DNA from: an uncultured Sphingomonadales bacterium
Lineage (GTDB): Bacteria > Pseudomonadota > Alphaproteobacteria > Sphingomonadales > Rhodothalassiaceae
Length of the DNA: 64,000 nt
Assembly (NCBI GenBank): GCA_947499155.1
Contig: CANMND010000008.1
Span: forward strand, 20,557 to 84,556
Reading direction: 5' to 3'
In this document: in pieces, positions 17,708 to 26,218 of the stretch
Numbering within the stretch: position 1 is the first letter of the stretch
Layout: each line of letters opens with the position of its first letter
The notes under the pieces: generated by a model
The model's input: the letters and a program-made list of their open reading frames with translations, nothing else
Told to the model about the DNA's origin: nothing
Databases searched by the model: none
Program-made: the position numbers and the translations under genes

Positions 17708-18226
17708 GTGTCTCAAACGACATCCGCAAAAAGTCTCCCACTTGTGGGTGTCATTATGGGCTCGCAGTCTGACTGGGACAGCATGAGCCACTCAGTTGCC
17801 ATTCTGGAACAGCTCCAAATCCCGCATGAGGTCAAGATTGTCTCGGCCCATCGTACGCCTCAGCGGCTTTATGACTACGCCTCTGATGCACGCAAGCGTG
17901 GACTTAAGGTCATTGTTGCAGGTGCAGGAGGTGCTGCTCATCTGCCGGGTATGGTCGCAGCACTCACGCCCCTGCCAGTCTTTGGGGTGCCAATCGAAAG
18001 CCGCGCCCTAAAGGGGATGGACAGCCTTTTGTCTATTGCACAGATGCCCGGTGGTATTCCCGTCGGCACTCTTGCCATTGGCAAGGCCGGGGCGACCAAT
18101 GCTGCATTACTGGCGGCAGCGGTCATCGCCCTTATGGATCCGGTAGTAGCCGATCATCTTGATAATTTTCGCAAACAACAATCCGATCAGGTCGCTGTCA
18201 CACCATTGAGAGATATGCACCCATGA
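17708..18226 (+). CDS. purE: 5-(carboxyamino)imidazole ribonucleotide mutase
   Basis: A 172-residue class I PurE, which moves the carboxyl group of N5-CAIR to C4 in purine synthesis. Family motifs are [24 protein letters not shown] and [15 protein letters not shown], with [17 protein letters not shown] near the end. The start is a GTG at 17708; no ATG precedes the conserved core. It overlaps purK by four bases (ATGA), and the two proteins perform consecutive steps. The 159-base leader separates it from the divergent GGDEF gene. Confidence 0.96.
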   Translation: MSQTTSAKSLPLVGVIMGSQSDWDSMSHSVAILEQLQIPHEVKIVSAHRTPQRLYDYASDARKRGLKVIVAGAGGAAHLPGMVAALTPLPVFGVPIESRALKGMDSLLSIAQMPGGIPVGTLAIGKAGATNAALLAAAVIALMDPVVADHLDNFRKQQSDQVAVTPLRDMHP

Positions 18227-19299
18227 CCAGCCCATTAGAACCAGGTTCGACCGTCGGTATTTTGGGTGGTGGGCAATTGGGTCGCCTGCTTGCAATGGCC
18301 GCGGCTGACCTTGGCTATCGCTCGGCCATTTTCTGTCCTGACTCTTTAAGTCCTGCCTTTCATGTCTGCGACCGACACTGGCAGGCACCTTATGATAGCC
18401 GGGCAGCCCTTGCGGAATTCGCTGCCGCCGTTGATATCGTCACTTTTGAATTTGAAAATGTGCCCGCGCTGTCTCTTGATTTTCTTGAGGCGCGCGTTCC
18501 AATTCGTCCATCACAAAGAGCGCTGGCGACAACCCAGGACAGACTGGTCGAGAAGAACTTTATTGCCGGGCTGGGCATTCCAGTCGCGCCCTATCGCGAT
18601 GTCAGTAATCCGGAAGCTCTCAAGGCTGCGGGGATTGACCTGGGCTTTCCTATTATCGCCAAGACCCGCCGCCTTGGCTATGACGGAAAAGGCCAGATGC
18701 GACTTGAGCAGGCCTCAGACGCAGAGCGCGCCTGGGCAGGGCTTGCTTCCGGTCTGGTGATTGCTGAACAGGTTATTTCATTCGATCGCGAAATCTCGGT
18801 TGTGCTTGCCCGTGGCATGGACGGCACGATTATTCCGTGGTCGGTCTCAGAAAATGTCCATCAAGATGGCATTCTCAGCACCAGCCATGTGCCAGCACTG
18901 GTCAGCGATCTCGTCAATGACCGCGCCCTCAGCTATGCCCGGACCATTGCCGAAGCGCTGGATTTTGTCGGTGTCATGGCAGTTGAAATGTTCGTGATTG
19001 ACGAGACCGGAGACGTCATCGTCAATGAAATCGCGCCGCGTGTCCATAATTCGGGGCACTGGACGCTGGATGGCTCCCTCATCAGCCAGTTCGAACAGCA
19101 TATCCGGGCGATATGCGGCCTGCCTTTGGCTGACACACGTACTCTGGGCCGGGTGCGAATGGAAAATCTTATCGGTGACGATATAGAGCGCTGGCACAAA
19201 ATCCTGCAAGACCCGCAGGCTCGCCTACATCATTATGGCAAGTCCGTCACCAAGCCTGGCCGCAAAATGGGTCATGTTACCTGGGTAGACCTGGACTGA
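18223..19299 (+). CDS. purK: 5-(carboxyamino)imidazole ribonucleotide synthase
   Basis: A 358-residue ATP-grasp enzyme that carboxylates aminoimidazole ribonucleotide with bicarbonate and ATP, feeding Pur[21 protein letters not shown] at the N terminus, [18 protein letters not shown] (ATP-grasp lysine loop), the EISVVLARG strand and the metal site [18 protein letters not shown] are all present. It overlaps purE by four bases and ends shortly before a bidirectional terminator. The length is normal for PurK. Confidence 0.96.
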   Translation: MTSPLEPGSTVGILGGGQLGRLLAMAAADLGYRSAIFCPDSLSPAFHVCDRHWQAPYDSRAALAEFAAAVDIVTFEFENVPALSLDFLEARVPIRPSQRALATTQDRLVEKNFIAGLGIPVAPYRDVSNPEALKAAGIDLGFPIIAKTRRLGYDGKGQMRLEQASDAERAWAGLASGLVIAEQVISFDREISVVLARGMDGTIIPWSVSENVHQDGILSTSHVPALVSDLVNDRALSYARTIAEALDFVGVMAVEMFVIDETGDVIVNEIAPRVHNSGHWTLDGSLISQFEQHIRAICGLPLADTRTLGRVRMENLIGDDIERWHKILQDPQARLHHYGKSVTKPGRKMGHVTWVDLD

Positions 19300-19307
19300 A
19301 CAAAGAA

Positions 19308-19342
19308 ATCCCCCGCTCCATTAGAAGCGGGGGATGATTTTT
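19308..19342. terminator. bidirectional terminator between purK and the ALDH7 gene
   Basis: A perfect ten-base inverted repeat (ATCCCCCGCT and AGCGGGGGAT around an eight-base loop) lies between the convergent purK and aldehyde dehydrogenase genes. A T-rich tract follows it on the plus strand (GATTTTTAG) and a weaker one on the minus strand (TTCTTTG), so it can serve both genes. Confidence 0.85.
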
Positions 19343-20837
19343 AGATGTCGAATTTAATGCCCTGCGCCAATGGCAATTCTGTTGAGTAGTTGACCGTGGA
19401 GGTCTGCCTGCGCATGTAGATTTTCCAGGCGTCCGAACCGGACTCACGCCCGCCGCCTGTCTCTTTCTCACCACCAAACGCGCCACCTATTTCCGCGCCC
19501 GAGGTGCCGATATTCACATTAGCGATTCCGCAATCGGACCCGGTCGCCGACAGGAAGGTTTCGGCCTCACGCACGTCATTGGTGAAAATGGATGATGACA
19601 GGCCTTGTGGCACCGCATTTTGAAGAGCAATCGCTTCTTCAAACGTCTTGTATTTTACCACATACATGATGGGCGCAAAGGTCTCTTCCACCATGACACC
19701 TGCCTGCTTTGGCATTTCCACAAAGGCAGGACGCGCATACCAGGCTTTCGGTAAGCTATCGTCCAGAACACGGCCACCGCCATGAACCGTACCACCTTCC
19801 GCCCGTGCTTTTTTCAAGGCTGCTTCCATGCCGTCAAAGGACTGTTTGTCAATCAGGGGACCAACCAGCGACCCTTCGAGCGGATTGCCCACTGTCACCG
19901 CCTCATACGCCTTTTTAAGACGTGCGATAACGGTGTCGTAAATGCTTTCATGAACAATCAGGCGACGGGTTGAAGTGCAACGCTGTCCTGCTGTTCCCAC
20001 GGCACCAAAGGTGATACCGCGCAAGGCTAGGTCGAGGTCTGCTGTTGGGGCAATGATGATCGCGTTATTGCCGCCAAGTTCCAGCAGGGTGCGTCCAAAG
20101 CGGCTCGCAACACGAGGGGCAACCTTGCGGCCCATGGCACAAGACCCGGTGGCAGAGATCAGGGGCAGACGAGGATCATCGACCATCGCTTCTCCCACAT
20201 CCGCAGCACCGATGATAATCTGGGAGAGGCCATCAGGGGCATCACCAAAGCGTTCAGCCGCCCGCAAGAACAGTGCCTGACAGGCCAGCGCCGTCAGTGG
20301 TGTTTTCTCCGACGGCTTCCAGATTACCGGATCGCCACACACAAGGGCCAGAGCCGTGTTCCATGACCAGACTGCAACCGGGAAGTTAAAGGCGGATATC
20401 ACACCGACCGGGCCAAGGGGCTGCCAGGTTTCGCGCATGGCATGACCGGGACGCTCGGACGCAATGGTCAGACCATAAAGCTGGCGTGACAGGCCAACGG
20501 CAAAGTCGCAGATGTCGATCATCTCCTGCACTTCGCCCTTGCCTTCTTCCAGAATCTTCCCGGCCTCAATGCTGACAAGGCGCCCCAGTTCATCCTTATG
20601 TGTGCGAAGTTCTTCACCCAGAAGACGGACAAGTTCACCACGACGTGGACCAGGTACTGCCCGCCACTTTGTGAACGCGCCGACTGCCAATGCCACTTTC
20701 TCAGACACGCTCGCCGCCGTATCTTGTTGCACGGACCCAAGGACCGACCCGTCAATAGGGCTGGTCACCTCAAGGTCACCGCCTGTCACAAGGGCAGGAT
20801 CGACATGCAGGGCGTCCAGCAGGTCTTTATGTTCCAT
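19341..20837 (-). CDS. ALDH7-type L-aminoadipate-semialdehyde / piperideine-6-carboxylate dehydrogenase
   Basis: A 498-residue aldehyde dehydrogenase of the ALDH7 (antiquitin) family, which oxidises aminoadipate semialdehyde, the open form of piperideine-6-carboxylate, to aminoadipate. The catalytic cysteine is Cys287 (GQRCTSTRR), the base Glu253 (LLELGGNNA), with Asn151 (SAFNFPVAVWSWN) and Lys174. Features favouring ALDH7 over other families are SEKTPLTALACQAL, the ISATGSCAMGRKVAPRV segment and the C-terminal NIGTSGAEIGGAFGGEKETGGGRESGSDAWK, matched in pieces. It is the last gene of an operon with a TPP enzyme and a lysine or saccharopine dehydrogenase, which supports lysine breakdown. Confidence 0.88.
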   Translation of the reverse strand: MEHKDLLDALHVDPALVTGGDLEVTSPIDGSVLGSVQQDTAASVSEKVALAVGAFTKWRAVPGPRRGELVRLLGEELRTHKDELGRLVSIEAGKILEEGKGEVQEMIDICDFAVGLSRQLYGLTIASERPGHAMRETWQPLGPVGVISAFNFPVAVWSWNTALALVCGDPVIWKPSEKTPLTALACQALFLRAAERFGDAPDGLSQIIIGAADVGEAMVDDPRLPLISATGSCAMGRKVAPRVASRFGRTLLELGGNNAIIIAPTADLDLALRGITFGAVGTAGQRCTSTRRLIVHESIYDTVIARLKKAYEAVTVGNPLEGSLVGPLIDKQSFDGMEAALKKARAEGGTVHGGGRVLDDSLPKAWYARPAFVEMPKQAGVMVEETFAPIMYVVKYKTFEEAIALQNAVPQGLSSSIFTNDVREAETFLSATGSDCGIANVNIGTSGAEIGGAFGGEKETGGGRESGSDAWKIYMRRQTSTVNYSTELPLAQGIKFDI

Positions 20838-20866
20838 ATAATCTCTCCGTTATCCGTTCATGCCTG

Positions 20867-22528
20867 TCAGGCTTTGTGCCGCAGGCCGCTTAAAGTGGCT
20901 GAGGGCGCAATTGCCTCTCGGTCCACCATGATTTCAATAAGTGCCGGGCCATCCGCTGCCAGCGCCCGATCCAAGGCAGGACCAAATTCATCCGTTTTTT
21001 CAACCCGCCAGGCGTCCAGCCCGAACGCCTTTGCATAGGCGACAAAATCGGGATTGGTGAGATCCGTTCCCGACAACCGCTCAGGATAGGTCCGCTCCTG
21101 ATGCATCCTGATTGTGCCGTACATGCCGTTATTCATGACCATGAACACGGTTTTGGCATTATAGCGTACGGCAGTCGCCAATTCATTGCCGCTCATCATA
21201 AAGCATCCATCGCCTGCAATGGCGATTGATGGATGGTCCGGCTTCAACAATGCTGCCGCTATGCCCGCAGGAACGCCATAACCCATGGCACCTGATGTGG
21301 GGGCAAGCTGGGTCTTGAAGCCGCGATATTCAAAAAAGCGGTGCAGCCAGGCGGCATAATTTCCGGCACCGTTGGCAACAATTGTATCATCTGGTGTCTT
21401 GTCACGTAAAATACCATAGAGCTGCGACAACTGCACCGATCCGGGATTTTCAATAGCCGCCCGCCATGCGACCTCATCTGATGCAGCAGCGCGCCCCCAA
21501 TCGTCCCAATCACCTGAAACGCCTTCTGCCGCCAGCGCTTCGGCAAAAATGGCCGGTGATGAATTAATCATCCGGGCAGCTTGATAGACACGGCCCAGTT
21601 CAGACGCACCGGCATGAACATGCACAAGCGTCTGTGTCGGGAATGGCACCTGGAATCGGCTATAACCATGGGTGGTCATTTCACCAAGCCGGGGGCCGAT
21701 TGCCAGAACCACATCAGCCTCGGCGAGACGTGCCACAAGCTTTGGATTGGCTCCAATACCCACATGTCCCGCATAGACGGACGAACGGTTGTCAATCAGG
21801 GACTGGCACCTGAACGATGTGCCAAGGGGTATATGATGCGCCTCGGCAAACGTCGTCAGGGCTTGTGCCGCCTCTTTTGTCCAGGGACCGCCGCCAACAA
21901 GAATGAACGGCTTTTTAGCCCCCGATATCATGGCCGCCACATCAGAGACATCACTGGACGCAGGAGAGGCCTGAACCGCCTTGTGTGCATGAGCGCGAAC
22001 GCTCGGCACCATCTGGTGCTGTACATCTTCCGGCAGGGCAAGGGCGGTTGGCCCCTGGCGACCGGCAAGAGCCTCCGCCCAGGCATGGCCTAAATATTCC
22101 GCCATGCGTTCAGCTGTGCTCACCTCACCTGTCCATTTTGTCACTTCAGACAGGAACCGGCGATAGTCGATCTCCTGAAACGCTTCACGGTCCATCATGG
22201 CATGGGCCACCTGCCCTATGAACAAGATCATCGGGGTCGAATCCTGCAATGCGGTGTGAAGCCCGATGCTGGCATGGGTCGCGCCAGGTCCGCGCGTGAC
22301 AAAAGCAACGCCCGGTGTTCCCGTCAGCTTCCCGCAGGCTTCAGCCATATTGGCCGCTGCCGCTTCATGCCGACAGGTGATAAATGGCAGTCTGTCGGCC
22401 ACATCATGAAGCGCATCCAGTACAGCAAGATAACTTTCACCCGGCACGCCAAAAGCCATGGCCGCACCGCGATCAATCAAGCCGTCCACAAGGGCACGGG
22501 CAGCAGAAACCGAAGACGACACGGACAT
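20867..22528 (-). CDS. TPP-dependent enzyme, acetolactate synthase-like, role unknown
   Basis: A 553-residue thiamine-diphosphate enzyme with three domains: Pyr (about 5-170), central (190-320) and PP (375-545). The catalytic glutamate is Glu55 (CRHEAAAANMAE), and the TPP/metal motif runs from GDGCFMMSGNE to MNNGMYG. It groups by sight with acetolactate synthase large subunits and oxo-acid decarboxylases, but no small regulatory subunit gene is near and no ilv genes flank it. It sits six bases after the dehydrogenase gene and 29 before ALDH7, in a presumed lysine operon. A role on a 2-oxo acid from lysine, such as 2-oxoadipate, is inference only. Confidence 0.75.
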   Translation of the reverse strand: MSVSSSVSAARALVDGLIDRGAAMAFGVPGESYLAVLDALHDVADRLPFITCRHEAAAANMAEACGKLTGTPGVAFVTRGPGATHASIGLHTALQDSTPMILFIGQVAHAMMDREAFQEIDYRRFLSEVTKWTGEVSTAERMAEYLGHAWAEALAGRQGPTALALPEDVQHQMVPSVRAHAHKAVQASPASSDVSDVAAMISGAKKPFILVGGGPWTKEAAQALTTFAEAHHIPLGTSFRCQSLIDNRSSVYAGHVGIGANPKLVARLAEADVVLAIGPRLGEMTTHGYSRFQVPFPTQTLVHVHAGASELGRVYQAARMINSSPAIFAEALAAEGVSGDWDDWGRAAASDEVAWRAAIENPGSVQLSQLYGILRDKTPDDTIVANGAGNYAAWLHRFFEYRGFKTQLAPTSGAMGYGVPAGIAAALLKPDHPSIAIAGDGCFMMSGNELATAVRYNAKTVFMVMNNGMYGTIRMHQERTYPERLSGTDLTNPDFVAYAKAFGLDAWRVEKTDEFGPALDRALAADGPALIEIMVDREAIAPSATLSGLRHKA

Positions 22529-22534
22529 ATTCCT

Positions 22535-23662
22535 TTATTTACTGGCTACTACGCCATCGACAGCGGCATTTTCCACGTTTGATTCTGAAAGAGCGTAATT
22601 GCGCCCAAAACGGTTTGCGAGAAAGTCTGAAAGTTTGATGTCCTCTTGCCGAATAAAGCCCTGCTGCGGCAGGCCGCCTGTAGCCAGAATATCAAGAACG
22701 GCACAAATTCCTGACGCCGTAGTGATCTGGATTGCGCTCCAGACACGGCCAAACATTTCTCGCGCATAGACCTTCTGAGCGTATGATTCCTGCATGAACC
22801 GACCGTCGCGATGACCAGAGACAGTGACGAATATCAACACCACATCCTGTTTGGTCATGGGAATGGAATGCTCAAAAATCTCTTTCACCAGGTCGGGCTT
22901 TTCGGCCAGACGCAAATCCATCAGAAGCATTTTTACAATATCGCGATGACCGGGATAGCGAACGGTGCGGTAGTTGAGATTTTGCACCTTGCCTGCCAGT
23001 GATTCTGCCAGCGTGCCAAGACCGCCTGACGTATTGAAAGCTTCATAAGGAATGCCATCGAGCGAGAAATGCTCAAGTCCCTCCAAGGGTGGCACTTCCT
23101 TCATCTCGCCATCAACCACGGCCTCGCAGGGGTTGAGATATTCATTGATCAGGCCATCGGTAGACCAGGTCAGGTTGTATTTCAGAACATTGGTCGGGTA
23201 TTTCGGCAAGGCGCCAACCCGCAAATGAACATTCTGCAAGCTGTCGAAGCCTTTGGCGAGGTCATTGGCAACGATGGATATAAAGCCCGGCGCCAGACCA
23301 CATTGCGGGATGAAGGCTATTTTGGAATCCCGTGCCAGATCCTTAATGGCGCGCGTGCTGGCCACATCCTCTGTCAGGTCGAGATAGTGACAACCGGCTT
23401 CTTTTGCAGCCTTGCCAATACCGGGATTGACGGTGAACGGCATGGCAGACAAAACAGCAAAACAGCCACTCATAGCGGCTGTCAGACTTTCATGGCTGCG
23501 CGCATCGACGAGTTTGGTCTCTACCTTTGTGATCTTTGCAACCCGAGCAAGGGCCAATTCATCCTGATCGCCAAGCACGACTTCATAATCGCCACTGCCA
23601 ACCAGCATGGCTGCGATCATTTCCCCGATTTTCCCTGCACCGAGTAGCAAAATACGTTTCAT
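22535..23662 (-). CDS. saccharopine dehydrogenase family protein (lysine 6-dehydrogenase or saccharopine dehydrogenase)
   Basis: A 375-residue protein with an N-terminal Rossmann domain (MKRILLLGAGKIGEMIAAML) and the saccharopine dehydrogenase C-terminal half (CGLAPGFISIVANDLA, then LRVGALPKYPTNVLKYNLTW). Two enzymes look alike here: lysine 6-dehydrogenase, which deaminates lysine to piperideine-6-carboxylate in one step, and saccharopine dehydrogenase, which needs a lysine-ketoglutarate reductase partner. No such reductase gene lies in the window, and the next metabolic enzyme, ALDH7, is in the same operon, which slightly favours the direct lysine enzyme. It is the first gene of the operon. 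Confidence 0.82.
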   Translation of the reverse strand: MKRILLLGAGKIGEMIAAMLVGSGDYEVVLGDQDELALARVAKITKVETKLVDARSHESLTAAMSGCFAVLSAMPFTVNPGIGKAAKEAGCHYLDLTEDVASTRAIKDLARDSKIAFIPQCGLAPGFISIVANDLAKGFDSLQNVHLRVGALPKYPTNVLKYNLTWSTDGLINEYLNPCEAVVDGEMKEVPPLEGLEHFSLDGIPYEAFNTSGGLGTLAESLAGKVQNLNYRTVRYPGHRDIVKMLLMDLRLAEKPDLVKEIFEHSIPMTKQDVVLIFVTVSGHRDGRFMQESYAQKVYAREMFGRVWSAIQITTASGICAVLDILATGGLPQQGFIRQEDIKLSDFLANRFGRNYALSESNVENAAVDGVVASK

Positions 23663-23814
23663 TAAAAATACTCCCCAAATTTGATTTCGGCAGGCCCGTC
23701 TCTATTTTTTGGAATGGCTCACCCATGACAGATTTTGTGATCTAGATAGCCCCCCTCACCCCTGTTTGTGAAGCCTTGTCATCACAGAGGTCAGAAAGTC
23801 ATTGAAACTGTGTG

Positions 23815-24333
23815 TTAATGCTCCTTGCGCGCGTAGGTCAGAAATGTACAACCAACCTCACCCGGCACGGACTCGTGCGTCTGTTTTTTAATGCACACCC
23901 AATCCTTTGGATCAAGATCGGGGAAGAGCGTGTCGCCCTCCACCTCAAGGTGAACCCGCGTCAGGTATACACGACTTGCAAGGCTTATGGTTCTCGCATA
24001 AATCTCGCCGCCTCCAATAATCATCAAGTCGTCGTGCTGGGCCGCAGCCTTGATACCGGCAGCGATATCATGAACCACAATGATCCCATCCGCTGTCCAC
24101 TCCCGCGAACGGGTGACAACGATATTCAGACGGCCGGGAAGAGGTTTGCCAATAGATTCAAAAGTTTTGCGTCCCATCAATATAGGTTTACCCATGGTCA
24201 GAGCCTTGAAATGGCGCAGGTCCACAGGCAAATGCCAGGGCAATGCGCCATCCGTACCAATCACACCGTTTTCAGAAACCGCAACAACCAGAGAAATGGT
24301 TGGCGAGTGAGCAGATGGTCCGGGTTGATTCAC
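23815..24333 (-). CDS. folA: dihydrofolate reductase
   Basis: A 172-residue DHFR that reduces dihydrofolate with NADPH, needed to recycle the folate oxidised by ThyA. Family motifs are SLVVAVSENGVIGTDGALPWHLP near the N terminus (matched in pieces), MGRKTFESIGKPLPGR, VVTRSREW and IIGGGEIYARTI, with the acidic active-site residue in the DLRHFKALT helix. The N terminus is about ten residues longer than E. coli FolA. thyA lies beyond an opposed hydrolase gene, so the usual thyA-folA operon is broken. It is divergent from the hydrolase. Confidence 0.95.
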   Translation of the reverse strand: MNQPGPSAHSPTISLVVAVSENGVIGTDGALPWHLPVDLRHFKALTMGKPILMGRKTFESIGKPLPGRLNIVVTRSREWTADGIIVVHDIAAGIKAAAQHDDLMIIGGGEIYARTISLASRVYLTRVHLEVEGDTLFPDLDPKDWVCIKKQTHESVPGEVGCTFLTYARKEH

Positions 24334-24419
24334 TTTTCATCCTTGCGACATTGGCAGTTGATCTCGCATCCAGAGAGACGTTTACTTCAGGTGAAGTTTA
24401 ACTCAAAGAAGAGTATGCC

Positions 24420-25253
24420 ATGTTGAAACGGCTGCTGATCGCGATCATTGCCCTCGCTGGCCTTACCGGCGCGTCCGGTTACGGCCTCAGTGTTTACTAC
24501 AAGGACCAGATTTTCAATCCATCAATGGTCGCAGCCAATCCGGCAGACAGTCCCTTTCCTGTAGCGGTGGTTGATATTTCCACCACTGATGGACTAACTC
24601 TGAAATCCTGGTGGCATGCCCCCCAAGGAAATATGCCCACAGTGCTTTATCTGCATGGCAACTCCACCCATGTCGGCAAATATACGCGCGGTGCCGCCCC
24701 ACTTGTTGAGGCAGGCTACGGCGTTTTGATGCTGGAATATCGCGGTTATGGCGGCAATCCCGGCACCTTGTCCGATGAGGGGTTCCTGCTGGATGGGCAT
24801 GCCGCCCTCGACTGGCTGGAAGAACAGGGAGTCCCGTCGCGATCCGTCCTTGTTTATGGCTACTCCCTTGGAACCGGCGTCGCCGTACCGCTGGCGGCCC
24901 AACGGGATGTAGCAGCCCTTGTTCTTGCCGCACCCTTCGCCTCCATTGCCGAAATCGGCTATGACAGCTATCCGCGCTGGTTTGTGGATGCACTTTTATC
25001 GGACCGGTTCGACTCCATCGCCGCAATCAAAGACGTTCGCGCCCCGATCCTGATTATACACGGCAGTGAAGACGAGACCGTTCCCGTCCACCAATCAGAA
25101 AAGCTTGCCAATGCGGCACCTGATGCGGACCTCCATCGCATGGTTCTTGATGGTGCAAGCCATGGCTGGGACCTGTTCGAGCCACGGGGCAACGCCGCTA
25201 TCCTGGAATTTCTCGAAAAGCACACTCAAAATCAGGGCCAGGACGAGACCTGA
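24420..25253 (+). CDS. alpha/beta hydrolase, BEM46-like, membrane-anchored or exported
   Basis: A 277-residue alpha/beta hydrolase. The N terminus (MLKRLLIAIIALAGLTGASGYG) is a signal anchor or uncleaved signal, so the enzyme probably faces the periplasm. Motifs are YLHGNSTHVGKY (oxyanion loop), nucleophile elbow GYSLGTG, the catalytic aspartate region IHGSEDETVP and His in DGASHGWDLF. It resembles the widely conserved BEM46 group, whose natural substrate is unknown. It stands between folA and thyA on the opposite strand, and its stop codon directly abuts that of thyA with no spacer. Confidence 0.85.
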   Translation: MLKRLLIAIIALAGLTGASGYGLSVYYKDQIFNPSMVAANPADSPFPVAVVDISTTDGLTLKSWWHAPQGNMPTVLYLHGNSTHVGKYTRGAAPLVEAGYGVLMLEYRGYGGNPGTLSDEGFLLDGHAALDWLEEQGVPSRSVLVYGYSLGTGVAVPLAAQRDVAALVLAAPFASIAEIGYDSYPRWFVDALLSDRFDSIAAIKDVRAPILIIHGSEDETVPVHQSEKLANAAPDADLHRMVLDGASHGWDLFEPRGNAAILEFLEKHTQNQGQDET

Positions 25254-26048
25254 TTATACCGCCACAGGTGCCTTGATATGCGGGTGAGGGTCATAGCCCT
25301 CAAGCGTAAAATCTTCATAGACGAAATCAAACAGGTCAGTCTTTTGCGGATTGAGCGTCATGCGTGGAAGGGGTCGCGGGCTGCGGGTCAGTTGCAGGTC
25401 GGCCTGCTCCATATGATTACTGTAGAGATGAGCATCGCCAAAGCTGTGGACGAAATCCCCGGCCTTTAGGCCTGTCGCCTGCGCCATCATTATCGTCAGC
25501 AATGCATAGGATGCGATATTGAAGGGCACGCCCAAGAAAATATCCGCCGAGCGCTGATAAAGCTGGCAGGACAAACGCCCGTTCGCCACATGGAACTGAA
25601 ACAGGCAATGGCATGGCGGCAGAGCCATATTCTCCACATCGCCCACATTCCAGGCTGATACGATCAGGCGACGGCTATCCGGTGTTTTTTTGATCATGTC
25701 CAGCACCGTCGCCATCTGGTCGATCACTCGCCCGTCCGCTGTCTCCCATGCCCGCCATTGCTTGCCGTAAACCGGGCCAAGCTCACCATGTTCATCGGCC
25801 CATTCATCCCAGATACTGACCTTGTTGTCTTTCAGATAGGCGATATTGGTCTCGCCTTTCAAAAACCACAGAAGTTCATGGATGATCGAGCGCAGATGCA
25901 GTTTCTTGGTCGTCAAAAGGGGAAAGCCCTCTTCCAGATTAAAGCGCATCTGATAGCCAAAGACTGACAATGTACCTGTGCCGGTCCGATCTGACTTGAC
26001 CGCTCCCTCATGACGCACATGGCGCAAAAGATCGAGATATTGCTGCAT
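25254..26048 (-). CDS. thyA: thymidylate synthase
   Basis: A 264-residue ThyA, the same length as the E. coli enzyme, which methylates dUMP to dTMP using methylene-tetrahydrofolate and releases dihydrofolate. The nucleophile is Cys146 (PPCHCLFQF), with [13 protein letters not shown] at the N terminus, the RRLIVSAWN segment and [22 protein letters not shown] three codons upstream is in frame; the ATG at 26048 gives the [10 protein letters not shown] start that matches E. coli ThyA. The stop abuts that of the convergent hydrolase gene. The partner folA lies beyond the hydrolase. Confidence 0.96.
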   Translation of the reverse strand: MQQYLDLLRHVRHEGAVKSDRTGTGTLSVFGYQMRFNLEEGFPLLTTKKLHLRSIIHELLWFLKGETNIAYLKDNKVSIWDEWADEHGELGPVYGKQWRAWETADGRVIDQMATVLDMIKKTPDSRRLIVSAWNVGDVENMALPPCHCLFQFHVANGRLSCQLYQRSADIFLGVPFNIASYALLTIMMAQATGLKAGDFVHSFGDAHLYSNHMEQADLQLTRSPRPLPRMTLNPQKTDLFDFVYEDFTLEGYDPHPHIKAPVAV

Positions 26049-26218
26049 GGAACCCAACCCGCCGTTTAAACATCAAACAAGGCCATAAAGCATAATCCGT
26101 TTCATATCCACCATGAGACGGACATCTTCAATACATCCATTTTTAAGAGCCTTTTAACGCTATCGGCAGATAGTAAAAAAATCAGAGGTAGTGCAGCTCA
26201 AACGAGCATGGGGGAATC

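Noticed and set aside
23069..23647. A 192-codon plus-strand frame opposite the dehydrogenase gene.
   Set aside because: It is antisense to a well-supported gene, with no ribosome site or motif.
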